This document shows, one piece after another, positions 31,808 to 41,725 of a stretch of DNA of 64,000 nucleotides. Numbering within the stretch: position 1 is the stretch's first letter; each line of letters begins with the position of its first letter. The position numbers and the translations under genes are program-made. The notes under the pieces are model-generated. The model did no database searches and was not told the DNA's origin. It worked only from the letters and a program-made list of their open reading frames with translations. Source of the stretch: Symsagittifera roscoffensis (taxonomy: Eukaryota > Xenacoelomorpha > Acoela > Convolutidae); assembly GCF_963678635.1 (NCBI RefSeq), contig NC_087065.1, forward strand, positions 30,506,252 through 30,570,251, read 5' to 3'.

Positions 31808-34800
31808 TTACTTTTTAAATTCTACTTTCTTTAATATTTTAGATTGGGGGATGAACATTTTGTAGTTTTTACGTGGTTGACTTCGGAGTCTTGTTGTTTT
31901 TCTATGTTCAGATTTGTCAATTTCTTCTTGGGGTATTATTTGTTCTGTCATTTTTCTATTTTTTCTTTGTTTTGGAGATTCTTTATGGTTTTGTGTATTG
32001 TTTTTGGTGGCGGTTGGTTTTGTGTTTTGATTTTCGGTGGGGTTATCATTTTGTTCTGTGTTTTTCAGATGTGGTTCATTTTGAATGATTTTTAATCCTG
32101 TGAAAGAATATAATTGGGTTAATTCGCGGAGTGCGTATTCTTTTGGGTAATAAGGTAATAGGTTGTTTCGATGTTGAACGATTTCTTTTTTGTTTGAGTC
32201 GATAATTTTATATGTGACATCAGTGGGTTTTGCAATTATTTGGTAGGGTCCTTTTCGGAGGGGTTGTAATTTTTTAGAAATTCCTTTTTGAGTATTAAAA
32301 TTAGTTATTAAAACAAATGTTCCAATTTTTAAATCGGAAGCTGGTGTAAAACGTGAATTGATTTGTTCATTTATGTTCTGTCTTTGTAATAACTTTTTCG
32401 TTATTTTTTGGTAAATTTCATTGTGTTTCTTATCTCTATTTAAAATCCATTCGGTGTGTGTACCGGAGGCTAATTTAAGAATTTGTGGGTGATGAAAATG
32501 ATCTTCATCGTGTGTATGTAAAGGTAGGTTATAACAAATTGAGTCTTTAGTTGGTTGACAATAACCTTGTGCGTTTTTATGGGAATTTGCTGTAAACATT
32601 ATTGGTTTGCGTGGCTTTTGGTTGAAAACCATTTCATATGGTGACATTCCTAAAGTTGTTGTGATTTGTGAATTATATGCTAAGGGAAATAATTTTACAT
32701 CTGCTGACCATTCGGTATATTTTGTATCATTTCCGTTGATGATACATCTAAGATATTCTTGTAGTGAACGGTTCATACCTTCGACTAAGCCGTTTGTCCA
32801 AGGTGCATGAGATGTACGTGGTTTGTGTTTAATGTTGTATAAATGACATAGTGTTATTATTTCATTATTTATGAATTCTGTACCGTTGTCTGTAACTAAA
32901 ATTTCTGGTAGTCCGAATTTTGCTATCCAGTGTTCATAGAGTGTTGTGTAAGCGTAATAAGCGTTACAATGTGGTACTGGGTTAAGTGCTACATAATGTG
33001 TAAATGCGTCAACAATTACCATAATGTAGGAGTTTCCTTCTGATGAGGGTGAAATTGGTCCCTTGGTATCAAATGAGATACGGTGATTAAAGTACAGACT
33101 TTGTCCTTTAAAATCTTGTTTTTGTGCTATTTGTTTTTGATTTGGGTAAGGTTTATTTAATTGACATACTATACAATCATTGCATAGTACTTTTATCCAA
33201 ATTGGTGCATTTGGGAAGTAAAAATTTTGTATAAAATTTGAATATGTTTTCTCTGATCCAGAGTGTCCTTTAATATTTTGTGTATGTGAAATATTAAAAG
33301 CTATAAGAATCATACTTATAGGGAGACAGGGAACTGTAAATTCATTTTGATTATACTCTAAAAGGTCTGTTTTTTCGTTAATTGTTGTGTTGTTAAATTT
33401 GCGAAAGTATCGGAGGAGTGTTTTGTTTCCTAGAATGGTTGAATCTGCTTTGATAGGTTTAGTTTTATATTTGTGCCATGATTTCAGTTGTCTAATTATC
33501 GGGTCAAGATTTTGATATTGTTTTATTGTTGAAATTGTAATCGTTTCTGTTGGGGGGAGAAAAATGTTTTCAATTTCGAATTTAGATAAGGGTATTGTAT
33601 CAAGTGGGTCGTGAAGGTCAAAAACTTGATTTATTGTGTATTTTGAATCATTTGTTTGTGGTCCTGATAAATTTATTTTATCAGTTAAATCTTCTTTTTC
33701 AATTAGTGGAAAATGGTCTTTCTTAGGTAGGTGTTGTTTTGTTCGTTTTTGTTGGGTGTTATTTTTTATCCATTGAGAATATGGAATTGGTTTGAATGTT
33801 GATGTTCCAAGTAGGTCAACTTCATAATGATTATTTTGACAATCTAAATAAAGTGGGAAATGTTGTAAATTATTTATTTGTGATTGTTCAATATCAGTTT
33901 TAACTGCATATTTGCATTCTAATCGGGGTGATGTTTCGTTTTCTGCAAGGTAGAATTTTATATTTTTGGGTATTTCAACTGTTGTTTTTCGTGTAAGTAA
34001 TTCAGGTGGTGTATTTCGACTTAAGGTGTCTGGTAATGCAAGATTTTTTCCTGCAGTCCAAACTATATGTAAGTTTGGAAACTTCATTAGAATTAATTGA
34101 AATCTGTAAACTCGATGGTTTGGGTTAGATTTCTGTGTGAAAAGAAAAATGATTGGTTTGTGATCTGTGAATAAAACTGTGGGATGTTTTGATCCAAGTA
34201 TCAGAAATTCATATTCTGTAAGTGTATAGATTATGGCTGTACATTCTCTCATTAGAGTTGAGAGTCTTAGCTCTGCTTGAGTGAATAATCGAGAGTTTGC
34301 TGATATAAGGTTCATTTTATTTGTACCATTATGTGATTGTAATAATGCTGCGCCGATGCCAAAGTTCGAAGCATCGCACATTGCATAAAATGGTTGATCA
34401 GGGTCTGGAATTGTATTTGAAATTTGTTCAGTTAAAAGTTTCTTTATTTCTTCGAATCGTGCTTGATGTTCTGTATTCCATTCAAAATTATTTTGTTGTC
34501 TAAGGATGTTATAAAATGGTCGTAGATATAATTGCATTTTATAAACATATTTACTTAAAAAGTTTAACATTCCAAGGAATTCTTGGATTTTCTTTTTATT
34601 TGTTGGTGGTTGAAGTTTTTGAATAGCGTCAATGCGTGATTTCAGTGGGGTGATTGTTTTTCTTTCGATGTTATGTCCTAAGAATTTAACTCTTGTTAAA
34701 AAGAAGTGTGATTTATCGGGGGCGGCCTTCAGATTTTCGTTCTGAAGTATTTGGTGATATTTTTCTAAAACACTGAACATTTCGTCTTTTGTTTGTGATT

Positions 34801-37800
34801 GCATAAAAACATCGTCTAAATAGGTGATGGCGTTTTTCTTGAGTATTAGTGGTCTAAAAATTTTGCTCATAAAGGCTGAAAATGCTGCTGGTCCTATGGA
34901 TATTCCATAGAATAAGCGGTTGAATTCATATTGTTGGTTTCCGATTACAAATTGTGTTAAACGTCGTGATTGTTCATCTAGTGGCATTTGATTGTATGCA
35001 CTATTCATATCGGCGGTTGTAAAGTATTTGCCGTTTATTTTTGTTAAAATAACTTGTATTGGTTCAATGGGCCAATTACATTTTGATTCATCTATAAGTG
35101 AATTGAGGTATCTAGCGTCGAGAACGATTTTTAATGATTCTCCTTTAGCTAGAATGATAACGGGGTTGATGAATGTGTTGCCTTTTGGTTGTTCTTCTTT
35201 ATTAACTGGTGATATAATATTGTACTGTTCTAAAATATCGAGTAATCTGTTTACTTTATCATGTAAGTGAATTGGTACTTTACTTGCTCTCTGTTTTTTG
35301 AAAACTGCGTCTGGTTTTAACGGGAGATGTAGTGATGAACTGATTTTTCCAACATCGAATTTTGATGTTGCATAGACTGATGAATATTTAATTAGCTGTT
35401 TGGCTAATTTTTCGAATTCGTCTTGTGTTATTTGTGAATGTTGGAAACTAAACATTGTTAAAAATTTCTGTTGGTCTGCTGTGTAGTTACTTATGTTGAA
35501 TGTAGGTTTGAAATATGGAGTTTTTGTGAAATAATCCGCATTTCTGTTTTCGTTACTTATTATATTATTTATAGATAATTCTTCATTAAGAATTGTAGAT
35601 TGGCAAATATCTAGTAATTGGAGTATATTATTTACGCGATAGGCTTTTTCGTGTATTGGTGATATTGTAGCGTTAGTTTCACAATATCCTAAAAGTCCTA
35701 AAGGTAATGTTACTTGGTAAGGTGTGTTGTTATAAACATGTAAGGAAATGATATCGGAATTCGAATTTTTCAAATATTTTATTGAAGAGATTGTGATTTT
35801 GAAAAATTTATGAATAGGTTTGAATTCGAAATCTGACATATAAAATTTTTGTTTGTTTTGTTCTTTATCATATTGGTGAACTTGTTTGATTGAAAAATTA
35901 TAGATGTTTCCTGATAGTGGTTTCAGGTGTTTTCTTTGTTGGTTAAATATCGGATAAAATTTTGAAAAGAATGGTGGTTGTTTATTCAATCTTTGAAAAA
36001 ATGTTAATGATGTTTCTTTTGTTTTTGTATATTTATCTTTGATTAATATTTTACTATTTAGTATGTTAATTGTCGGTATATACTTCGAAATAAATGGTAT
36101 TCCAATGATATTATATTTAATATCAGTGATATGGAATATTTGTTTAAATGGCTTATTTAGAATTTTACTTTGCTCCATTGTTCTGGTAGGGAGGAGAAAT
36201 AATTGGATTTTTCCGTAGTTTATCAATGTTGATCCTTGTGCTGTCGCTAGCTTACTGGAGGTTTCAAGAGGTGTTAGCTTTGGATGTAAAATTTTTATTT
36301 CATTCCATGTGGGAATGTTTATTATGTTTGATTCTGCTCCTGAATCAATTAAAAAATCTATTTCAAGGTCTGGTGGTTGAAATTCTTTATTTCTTGGGCT
36401 TTCTAAGAGAAATGGTATTGTCCAAATTTTTTCTTTGGGTTGTTCTTTTTGTATATTTTGATAAATGTGGTTTGTATTTAAGCATTTTGTTTTGACATTT
36501 TGGTTGGGTTGTTCTGTAGTATTTTTTGCATTTGTTTCTTGCGTTGTTGGTGTGGAATTGATGGGTGTAGTGTAATAATTTTGAAGAAATTCTGATTGAT
36601 TTTCATATATATGTGATGGAAAGGGTTGTTCATATATGACAGATTCATAGTCATTTTCGACTTTTATCATATTGATAGCAAGAGTGTTTTCAGTATCACT
36701 TTCTGAATCTGATGATGTACAGTTTATTTGATTGAGTTGTAACGTATCAGTTACTGTGTCATCAATGCCTGGAGGGTCTGATGTTGTTTCTGGGTTAGCT
36801 TGTACTTGATTGATTTGTCTTTGATGTTTTGGTGTACTGCTTCTGTGACGATTATTAGAATTATTATAGTTATTATTATTCCTATGTGGTGATTGGGAAT
36901 AATTTCTATAACGATTATTATAACTTGGGTGTCGATTTTGTGAATTATTTCGCGATCTGTTTTGGTAATTATTGTTTGGTCTGTTATAGTTCGATCTATT
37001 ATATGAGTTATTCCTTGATCGATTGTTCGGGTAATTCTGGTTTCGGTTGTTTGAATAACTTCTATTTCGATTATAGGAGTAGTTTCTATTCCTATTGTAT
37101 GATGAATTTCGTGATTGGTTGTTTGGATAGTAGTTATTTCTTGATTGGGAATTAGATCTAGAAACAAATCGTTGTGTATTTGAATTTGATCTGGAGTAGT
37201 TATTTCTACTATTTGGTCTATTGTAGTGATTTTGTGATGGATTATACGTGTTTCTTCGTTCTGGTGATCTTCCTCTATAACTTGAGTTATATGGTGATTG
37301 ATTTCTTGTATAATTTGTATTGTTCGGGAGTGGTTTTCCTGAACTGTTGTTGCTGTGAACTGTTTTGTTCGGTAGATTTTGATCTTTTTTCATGTATTGA
37401 TAGAATGATTTATTTGGTTCTTTGTATTTTTGAGGTTTATTTTGACTATCTTGCTGTTTTTGTCTACATTCAGAAATACTATGTCCGTATCGGCGGCAAT
37501 AATTACACCATTTTTTGAAAGATGGTTTGCCTTTAAAGTTCGGGTTCTTTTCGTAAATATTGAGTATTTCAGTGATTTTTTCAACGAGGTCTGTTTCTGA
37601 TTCCTGTATATTATTAATATTAGTGGAAGTCGTTTCAATTTTGTTAACGTATTGTAATTTCAGATTCTCCGTTTCTTCTAGTTTCATCGTGATTTCTGCT
37701 TGTTCTAATTTGTCTACTAGTTTTCGAAAATCTAAATCGGGTTCTCGAATTGAAGAAGGATGGGATGCTCTCTTTTTTATTGCTATTTTCCTTAATTGTG

Positions 37801-40030
37801 GTGTTAAGGTCGTCATTAAGATTTCTGTCATCTTTGTGTTTTTATAGTCATGTGTATTTAGTGAGTATGCTTTTCGAACTAGTGTTTCGATTCGTACTGC
37901 TATTTGCTTGATGGTTTCGTTTGGTAATCTGCGAATTTCATTACATAAAACTCTTTGTTGTTGTTTGTTTCTTTCGGAGTCAAACATTTTTGAAAATTCT
38001 TGTGTAAATCTTTTCCAGTTTGATTTTATTTCTTGAGGTAGTACTGAAAACCATTTTTGGGCTGCGCCATCTAAGGTTGTTTGTATCAACGCTGTGCGTC
38101 GATGTATCCAGTTTTGATGTAGTGGCGTGTTAATTGGTTCAGGTCCAATATTTAAAATCAGGTTTGCTGTTACTGCATTTAAATAATCTTCTACAGAGTA
38201 TTCAGGGTCTGTTCCTGTGAAAACCATTAAAGGTTTGTTTGATGTTATTGATGATCCACCCATAAGGTATGGATTCATTGTCATTTGTAATGATTCAGCT
38301 ATATTTGGCATTTGAGAAAAATTTGAAAGTTGGTTTCTTGTTATTTCATGTTGTTGGAGATAATATGGGAGTGGTATTTCGTTTTGCATTTGTGATGGTT
38401 GATACGAGTGTGTAGTCATTGGATTTTGTTGTTGAATTGGTTGAAAAGATTGTATATTAATTGGATTTTGTTGTTGAATTGGTTGTTGATATTGTGCATC
38501 TATTGATTGTGGAGAAAAATTTCTATAATTTGTACGTGTTTTCTGTATTCCTTGTCTACGATATTCTTGAGTATTTGGTGCAAATATATCTGGCTGTATG
38601 AAATCATCATCTGAGGATAAATAATCCATTTGATAAGATGTTTGTTTTTTATTTTTATTTTGTTGAAAAAATGGGTAATTTTCACTGCGATCCTGTGGAG
38701 GATTTGGTTGAAAATTTTTGGAATTATATTGGGCCGTTGGGTTATCCCAGTTTCGAGGTTTTGTATATTGATTAAAATTCCTTTGTGGTTGATAATTTGT
38801 TTTTGATGGATGTGTATAATTATAATTATGGTCTGCAAAGTTGTTTCTAGTGAATGTTTTACGTGTTTTTGATGGTATTGTCATGGGTCTGTATGTTTGG
38901 TAATCCATATGTGAATATTTAGGGGCAACCGAAGGTTTAACGGTTGACTGTAAGGTTACCTGTGTTTGTGAAGGATTTGTATTTCTTGGTGTTGTTAAAT
39001 TTGGGCGTATTGGTGAAATACTTTGTTGTGTAGTTGTTGTGTGTACAATTTCTTCATTTATGAAGTGTGATGGTGTCTGGATATCTTGTTGAGTAAGATT
39101 CCTAGTTCCATTAAGGTTTTCGTTGTGTATGACTGTAGAGTTTAAACTATTATTTTGTGTATCGGGTAAAAATGTATTATAGTTTAATGGTGTTGCATCA
39201 ATTGTTAATGGTATTACTCTTACGTAATCTCTTATGTAAGATATTGTACCTATTGCTTGACTTGAGATTGATTGTGGAAAGCTTATAAATGCGGGATGAG
39301 ACCATTCGGGGTCCCAAACATAATCTGATTGTTCTGTGATAGCGGTATCATCGTTCGAATTTTGGGGTCGAAAATTTTTTCTTGCTTGTGCAATTAAATC
39401 AATATTGTGTGTGAAATAATCTATTATGAACCATGCCAAAATTTTTTGTAAATCGTGTTTGGTATGTTGTGAAACTTCGTCTTTCGTGAAATTTTCTTTA
39501 ATGATGTTTAAATAACTAGAGAGTAGTGTAATTTCATGTCGTACTTTCAAATGTTTGGATGTTTCTGTCGGTGAGACATTTGTTAGTGGGAGTTCATTTT
39601 CTAATATCGAAATATAACTATATATTATTGCGAAAACTTCATTGGTGAATATGGAGTTTGCTCTTTGTGAGTTATGATATTGGATGCTTTTTATATATTC
39701 TGAAAAAACTTTTGAAAATTCTAAATCAAGATCGTCTGTTTGAATAGTATATGTTCTATTATTATGGTTTGGGGAAGTGAATTCTATAGAATAGATTCCA
39801 TACTGCTGTGTTATGTTGCATATATCTTTTAGATAGTGATCTATGATTTGTCTTTTGATTTTTACATCGGGGAACTCTGTTTTACAAGGACTGATTCCGG
39901 GTTCAAATAAATTTACGAGTAAATTTTGACAAAATATGTGTTGTCCTCTATCGGTATCTGCATCTACTATAAAAGGAAAGATTTCATCATCATCTGGAGT
40001 TTCGTCACCTGGGGTGTGCGTTGAACTCAT
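31808..40030 (-). CDS. gag-pol: Gag-Pol polyprotein, 2740 aa, single open frame
   Basis: One frame encodes everything that the element needs to copy itself. Residues 1-~590 are an unusual N-terminal region, the second half of it Gln/Asn-rich and disordered. A retrotransposon-gag capsid-like core follows at ~600-780 (VFTGTDPEYSVEDYL, DGAAQKWFSVLP), then a CCHC zinc knuckle at ~842-855 (CNYCRRYGHSISEC) and a long Arg/Asn/Ser-rich tract to ~1110. The aspartic protease has DSGA (D1229). RT has D1674 (TADMNSAY) and YLDD (1737-1740). RNase H has D1886. Integrase has a zinc-binding region with CNDC (C2283) and catalytic D2321, D2381, E2417 (D-x59-D-x35-E). There is no gag/pol frameshift or stop, so Gag:Pol ratio must be set in another way. 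It ends where copy A runs on into the next ORF. Confidence 0.97.
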   Translation of the reverse strand: MSSTHTPGDETPDDDEIFPFIVDADTDRGQHIFCQNLLVNLFEPGISPCKTEFPDVKIKRQIIDHYLKDICNITQQYGIYSIEFTSPNHNNRTYTIQTDDLDLEFSKVFSEYIKSIQYHNSQRANSIFTNEVFAIIYSYISILENELPLTNVSPTETSKHLKVRHEITLLSSYLNIIKENFTKDEVSQHTKHDLQKILAWFIIDYFTHNIDLIAQARKNFRPQNSNDDTAITEQSDYVWDPEWSHPAFISFPQSISSQAIGTISYIRDYVRVIPLTIDATPLNYNTFLPDTQNNSLNSTVIHNENLNGTRNLTQQDIQTPSHFINEEIVHTTTTQQSISPIRPNLTTPRNTNPSQTQVTLQSTVKPSVAPKYSHMDYQTYRPMTIPSKTRKTFTRNNFADHNYNYTHPSKTNYQPQRNFNQYTKPRNWDNPTAQYNSKNFQPNPPQDRSENYPFFQQNKNKKQTSYQMDYLSSDDDFIQPDIFAPNTQEYRRQGIQKTRTNYRNFSPQSIDAQYQQPIQQQNPINIQSFQPIQQQNPMTTHSYQPSQMQNEIPLPYYLQQHEITRNQLSNFSQMPNIAESLQMTMNPYLMGGSSITSNKPLMVFTGTDPEYSVEDYLNAVTANLILNIGPEPINTPLHQNWIHRRTALIQTTLDGAAQKWFSVLPQEIKSNWKRFTQEFSKMFDSERNKQQQRVLCNEIRRLPNETIKQIAVRIETLVRKAYSLNTHDYKNTKMTEILMTTLTPQLRKIAIKKRASHPSSIREPDLDFRKLVDKLEQAEITMKLEETENLKLQYVNKIETTSTNINNIQESETDLVEKITEILNIYEKNPNFKGKPSFKKWCNYCRRYGHSISECRQKQQDSQNKPQKYKEPNKSFYQYMKKDQNLPNKTVHSNNSSGKPLPNNTNYTRNQSPYNSSYRGRSPERRNTYNPSQNHYNRPNSRNNYSRSNSNTQRFVSRSNSQSRNNYYPNNQSRNSSYNRNRNYSYNRNRSYSNNRNQNYPNNRSRNNSYNRSNYNRPNNNYQNRSRNNSQNRHPSYNNRYRNYSQSPHRNNNNYNNSNNRHRSSTPKHQRQINQVQANPETTSDPPGIDDTVTDTLQLNQINCTSSDSESDTENTLAINMIKVENDYESVIYEQPFPSHIYENQSEFLQNYYTTPINSTPTTQETNAKNTTEQPNQNVKTKCLNTNHIYQNIQKEQPKEKIWTIPFLLESPRNKEFQPPDLEIDFLIDSGAESNIINIPTWNEIKILHPKLTPLETSSKLATAQGSTLINYGKIQLFLLPTRTMEQSKILNKPFKQIFHITDIKYNIIGIPFISKYIPTINILNSKILIKDKYTKTKETSLTFFQRLNKQPPFFSKFYPIFNQQRKHLKPLSGNIYNFSIKQVHQYDKEQNKQKFYMSDFEFKPIHKFFKITISSIKYLKNSNSDIISLHVYNNTPYQVTLPLGLLGYCETNATISPIHEKAYRVNNILQLLDICQSTILNEELSINNIISNENRNADYFTKTPYFKPTFNISNYTADQQKFLTMFSFQHSQITQDEFEKLAKQLIKYSSVYATSKFDVGKISSSLHLPLKPDAVFKKQRASKVPIHLHDKVNRLLDILEQYNIISPVNKEEQPKGNTFINPVIILAKGESLKIVLDARYLNSLIDESKCNWPIEPIQVILTKINGKYFTTADMNSAYNQMPLDEQSRRLTQFVIGNQQYEFNRLFYGISIGPAAFSAFMSKIFRPLILKKNAITYLDDVFMQSQTKDEMFSVLEKYHQILQNENLKAAPDKSHFFLTRVKFLGHNIERKTITPLKSRIDAIQKLQPPTNKKKIQEFLGMLNFLSKYVYKMQLYLRPFYNILRQQNNFEWNTEHQARFEEIKKLLTEQISNTIPDPDQPFYAMCDASNFGIGAALLQSHNGTNKMNLISANSRLFTQAELRLSTLMRECTAIIYTLTEYEFLILGSKHPTVLFTDHKPIIFLFTQKSNPNHRVYRFQLILMKFPNLHIVWTAGKNLALPDTLSRNTPPELLTRKTTVEIPKNIKFYLAENETSPRLECKYAVKTDIEQSQINNLQHFPLYLDCQNNHYEVDLLGTSTFKPIPYSQWIKNNTQQKRTKQHLPKKDHFPLIEKEDLTDKINLSGPQTNDSKYTINQVFDLHDPLDTIPLSKFEIENIFLPPTETITISTIKQYQNLDPIIRQLKSWHKYKTKPIKADSTILGNKTLLRYFRKFNNTTINEKTDLLEYNQNEFTVPCLPISMILIAFNISHTQNIKGHSGSEKTYSNFIQNFYFPNAPIWIKVLCNDCIVCQLNKPYPNQKQIAQKQDFKGQSLYFNHRISFDTKGPISPSSEGNSYIMVIVDAFTHYVALNPVPHCNAYYAYTTLYEHWIAKFGLPEILVTDNGTEFINNEIITLCHLYNIKHKPRTSHAPWTNGLVEGMNRSLQEYLRCIINGNDTKYTEWSADVKLFPLAYNSQITTTLGMSPYEMVFNQKPRKPIMFTANSHKNAQGYCQPTKDSICYNLPLHTHDEDHFHHPQILKLASGTHTEWILNRDKKHNEIYQKITKKLLQRQNINEQINSRFTPASDLKIGTFVLITNFNTQKGISKKLQPLRKGPYQIIAKPTDVTYKIIDSNKKEIVQHRNNLLPYYPKEYALRELTQLYSFTGLKIIQNEPHLKNTEQNDNPTENQNTKPTATKNNTQNHKESPKQRKNRKMTEQIIPQEEIDKSEHRKTTRLRSQPRKNYKMFIPQSKILKKVEFKK

Positions 40031-40472
40031 TTTTTCGTTCGATAACTGTTAATATGTAATTATTAATGTGTCGAATTGGTTGATTCCAATTGTATAGATG
40101 TACTGGTTTTTGTTTGTACTGTTTTTTTATTCTTCTTTTTCCTCTTTGTGATGAATTTGAAGTTGTTTCTGAGTCAGAAAAATATAATTGATCGTGTTGT
40201 GGGTAATTTTTATCTATTGATTCTTTTAGTTTGTAAAGTTCGTCTAAACTGTTGGTTTCTGATTCTGAAAATGCGTTTCGATTTTTTGAAAATCTTTTTC
40301 GTGTTATTTGTCTTTGTTTAGTTATTATTTTTCTCTTTAGTGTTTGTCGTTTTGTTCGAATGTATCCAACTGTTTGTGTATGAGGTGTGATTACAAGGTC
40401 GTATTTTTTGTTATCTATTTCACAATTGTGTAAAATGGTTGTTTGTTTATTTCCTAGGTTTTTAAATGACAT
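40005..40472 (-). CDS. ORF1: basic 155-aa protein overlapping gag
   Basis: ATG-started, 155 residues. Residues ~40-65 are strongly basic (KRQTLKRKIITKQRQITRKR), resembling a nuclear-localisation or RNA-binding segment. Residues ~68-112 are acidic and Ser-rich (FSESETNSLDEL, LYFSDSETTSNSS), followed by a second basic patch (GKRRIKKQYKQK). It has no membrane segment. It overlaps the gag ATG by 26 nt in the +1 frame, so Gag could be reached by reinitiation or leaky scanning, or ORF1 by a different mRNA. The frame is conserved in copy A apart from a late frameshift. By position and charge it resembles accessory RNA-binding regulators of complex retroviruses, but this is only analogy. Confidence 0.7.
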   Translation of the reverse strand: MSFKNLGNKQTTILHNCEIDNKKYDLVITPHTQTVGYIRTKRQTLKRKIITKQRQITRKRFSKNRNAFSESETNSLDELYKLKESIDKNYPQHDQLYFSDSETTSNSSQRGKRRIKKQYKQKPVHLYNWNQPIRHINNYILTVIERKNEFNAHPR

Positions 40473-41403
40473 AAGGTTTAGAATGACGGATGCAAAAAGT
40501 TGTTAAATGATTTCTATTTTCCTAAACTGTTAGTTCTTACGATTTTTTGGTTAGCTTAACCTGGGTCTATTTGTTCAGGGTTGGAGAGAAAAGTATATCG
40601 ATTCCGAAGAATGATTTTTACTTTCTCGTGACTAGTATAAGCTAAGGTGTTAACTTACTTAATCTTACTTAGGGGTAGTGATTGTGTTCAAGGGTTGGAG
40701 AATAGTAAATCGATCCACAAGGTTCAGGTATAATTAGAACGCGAGTAGTTCGTTAGATACTATTTTAAACTTACTAAGTCTAAGATTTATCCTGGGTCTG
40801 GTAAGAGGGGGGGTCAAGTGAAGGATGAATAACCGAAGTTCTTCACTGTTTATCCTAATTTGAATGATTAGTTTTGTTTAAAAATTTCTATTAGTCTTGG
40901 GTCTTTAGAAAGGGTTGGGTAGTGAATCGACGTTTGAGGTCGTTAGACACTAATTAAGTGGGTGGGGGAGAACAAAGTTGTTCTGTTTGATCCAAGGATA
41001 AGCCTTGATGATCAAATTTGAAATTTAATTAAGTAGAAATTGATTTAAGATCCAAGGATAAGCCTTGATGATCTGGTTGTAAAATTAAGTGACTTTAAGT
41101 TTTAATAAAATTTTAGATGTGTGTAAAGGAAAGATTTAGTGTTTTGATGATATTAGTGGGTTTATGATTGCTGTTATGTTTTAGATGATGAAGCTGGAAC
41201 AACAAGATGATTTATGATTACTAACCATTTATTGTCATGCTACTAATTTTTATTTTTATTTTCCAATAAATATTTTTCAAACATGTTTTGTATAATACTG
41301 CAGAGTTTTAGGAAAACGATCTTAGATCTTTTTATCAATCGTTATTGTATAATATTAATTTTGTTTAGCGCCTGAAATGATTTTGAAGATTAACTTCAAG
41401 GTA
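40473..41403 (-). promoter_or_regulatory. Repeat-bearing 5' leader of copy B
   Basis: Non-coding. Two identical 25-nt repeats (40989-41013, 41049-41073) each form a CAAGG/CCTTG stem-loop bounded by GATC. A TCGAT...CCAACCCT motif occurs three times (near 40590, 40695 and 40915), together with CCCAGG motifs. All are shared with copy A, although the surrounding leader has drifted. Confidence 0.5.
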
Positions 41404-41637
41404 TTATGTTTGCAAATGGAAATCTAAATTCATTGCAAGTAGTATTCGAAATATAAAAGTTTGTTCTGGCTTTTGCCGAACTATCATATAACTATACGGC
41501 AAGTTTCTACTTTGTCGTATGTCGTCTTTGGTTCGATGTCTTCTTCCAATTCCGGGTAGTTCTATTATGGTTCGGAATATTGGCTCGGATCTATTGAGTC
41601 GGAGAGACATTTCAATTAAATTATTGTCGTATAACAT
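41404..41637 (-). CDS. 77-aa leader ORF of copy B
   Basis: ATG 88 nt from the LTR. It is the same length as in copy A, with about 15 substitutions, mostly conservative (for example ELPGIGRRHR versus ELPGIGRRPR). There is no signal peptide or membrane segment. It has an Arg-rich middle (about residues 31-47) and a hydrophobic stretch near the C-terminus (FRILLAMNL). Because it lies upstream of all other ORFs it must affect ribosome access to them, either as a translated small protein or as a uORF. A candidate acceptor (ATTTCAG|GCGC) lies about 40 nt after its stop, so it could also be removed by splicing. No family recognised. Confidence 0.5.
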   Translation of the reverse strand: MLYDNNLIEMSLRLNRSEPIFRTIIELPGIGRRHRTKDDIRQSRNLPYSYMIVRQKPEQTFIFRILLAMNLDFHLQT

Positions 41638-41705
41638 TTTGTAAATGTTTTTGTCTAATTTCTAATCTATTTTTGGTTAATTCTAATCTAGTAAGGTCTT
41701 GTTCG

Positions 41706-41723
41706 AGACTTATGGTCGCACCA
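41706..41723 (-). other. Primer-binding site of copy B
   Basis: Reads TGGTGCGACCATAAGTCT in element orientation, two bases from the LTR, identical to copy A. The primer tRNA is not identified from memory. Confidence 0.75.
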
Positions 41724-41725
41724 GA

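Noticed and set aside
31808..40030. Programmed frameshift between gag and pol
   Set aside because: Gag core, zinc knuckle, protease and RT are all in one uninterrupted frame in copy B, so no shift is needed.
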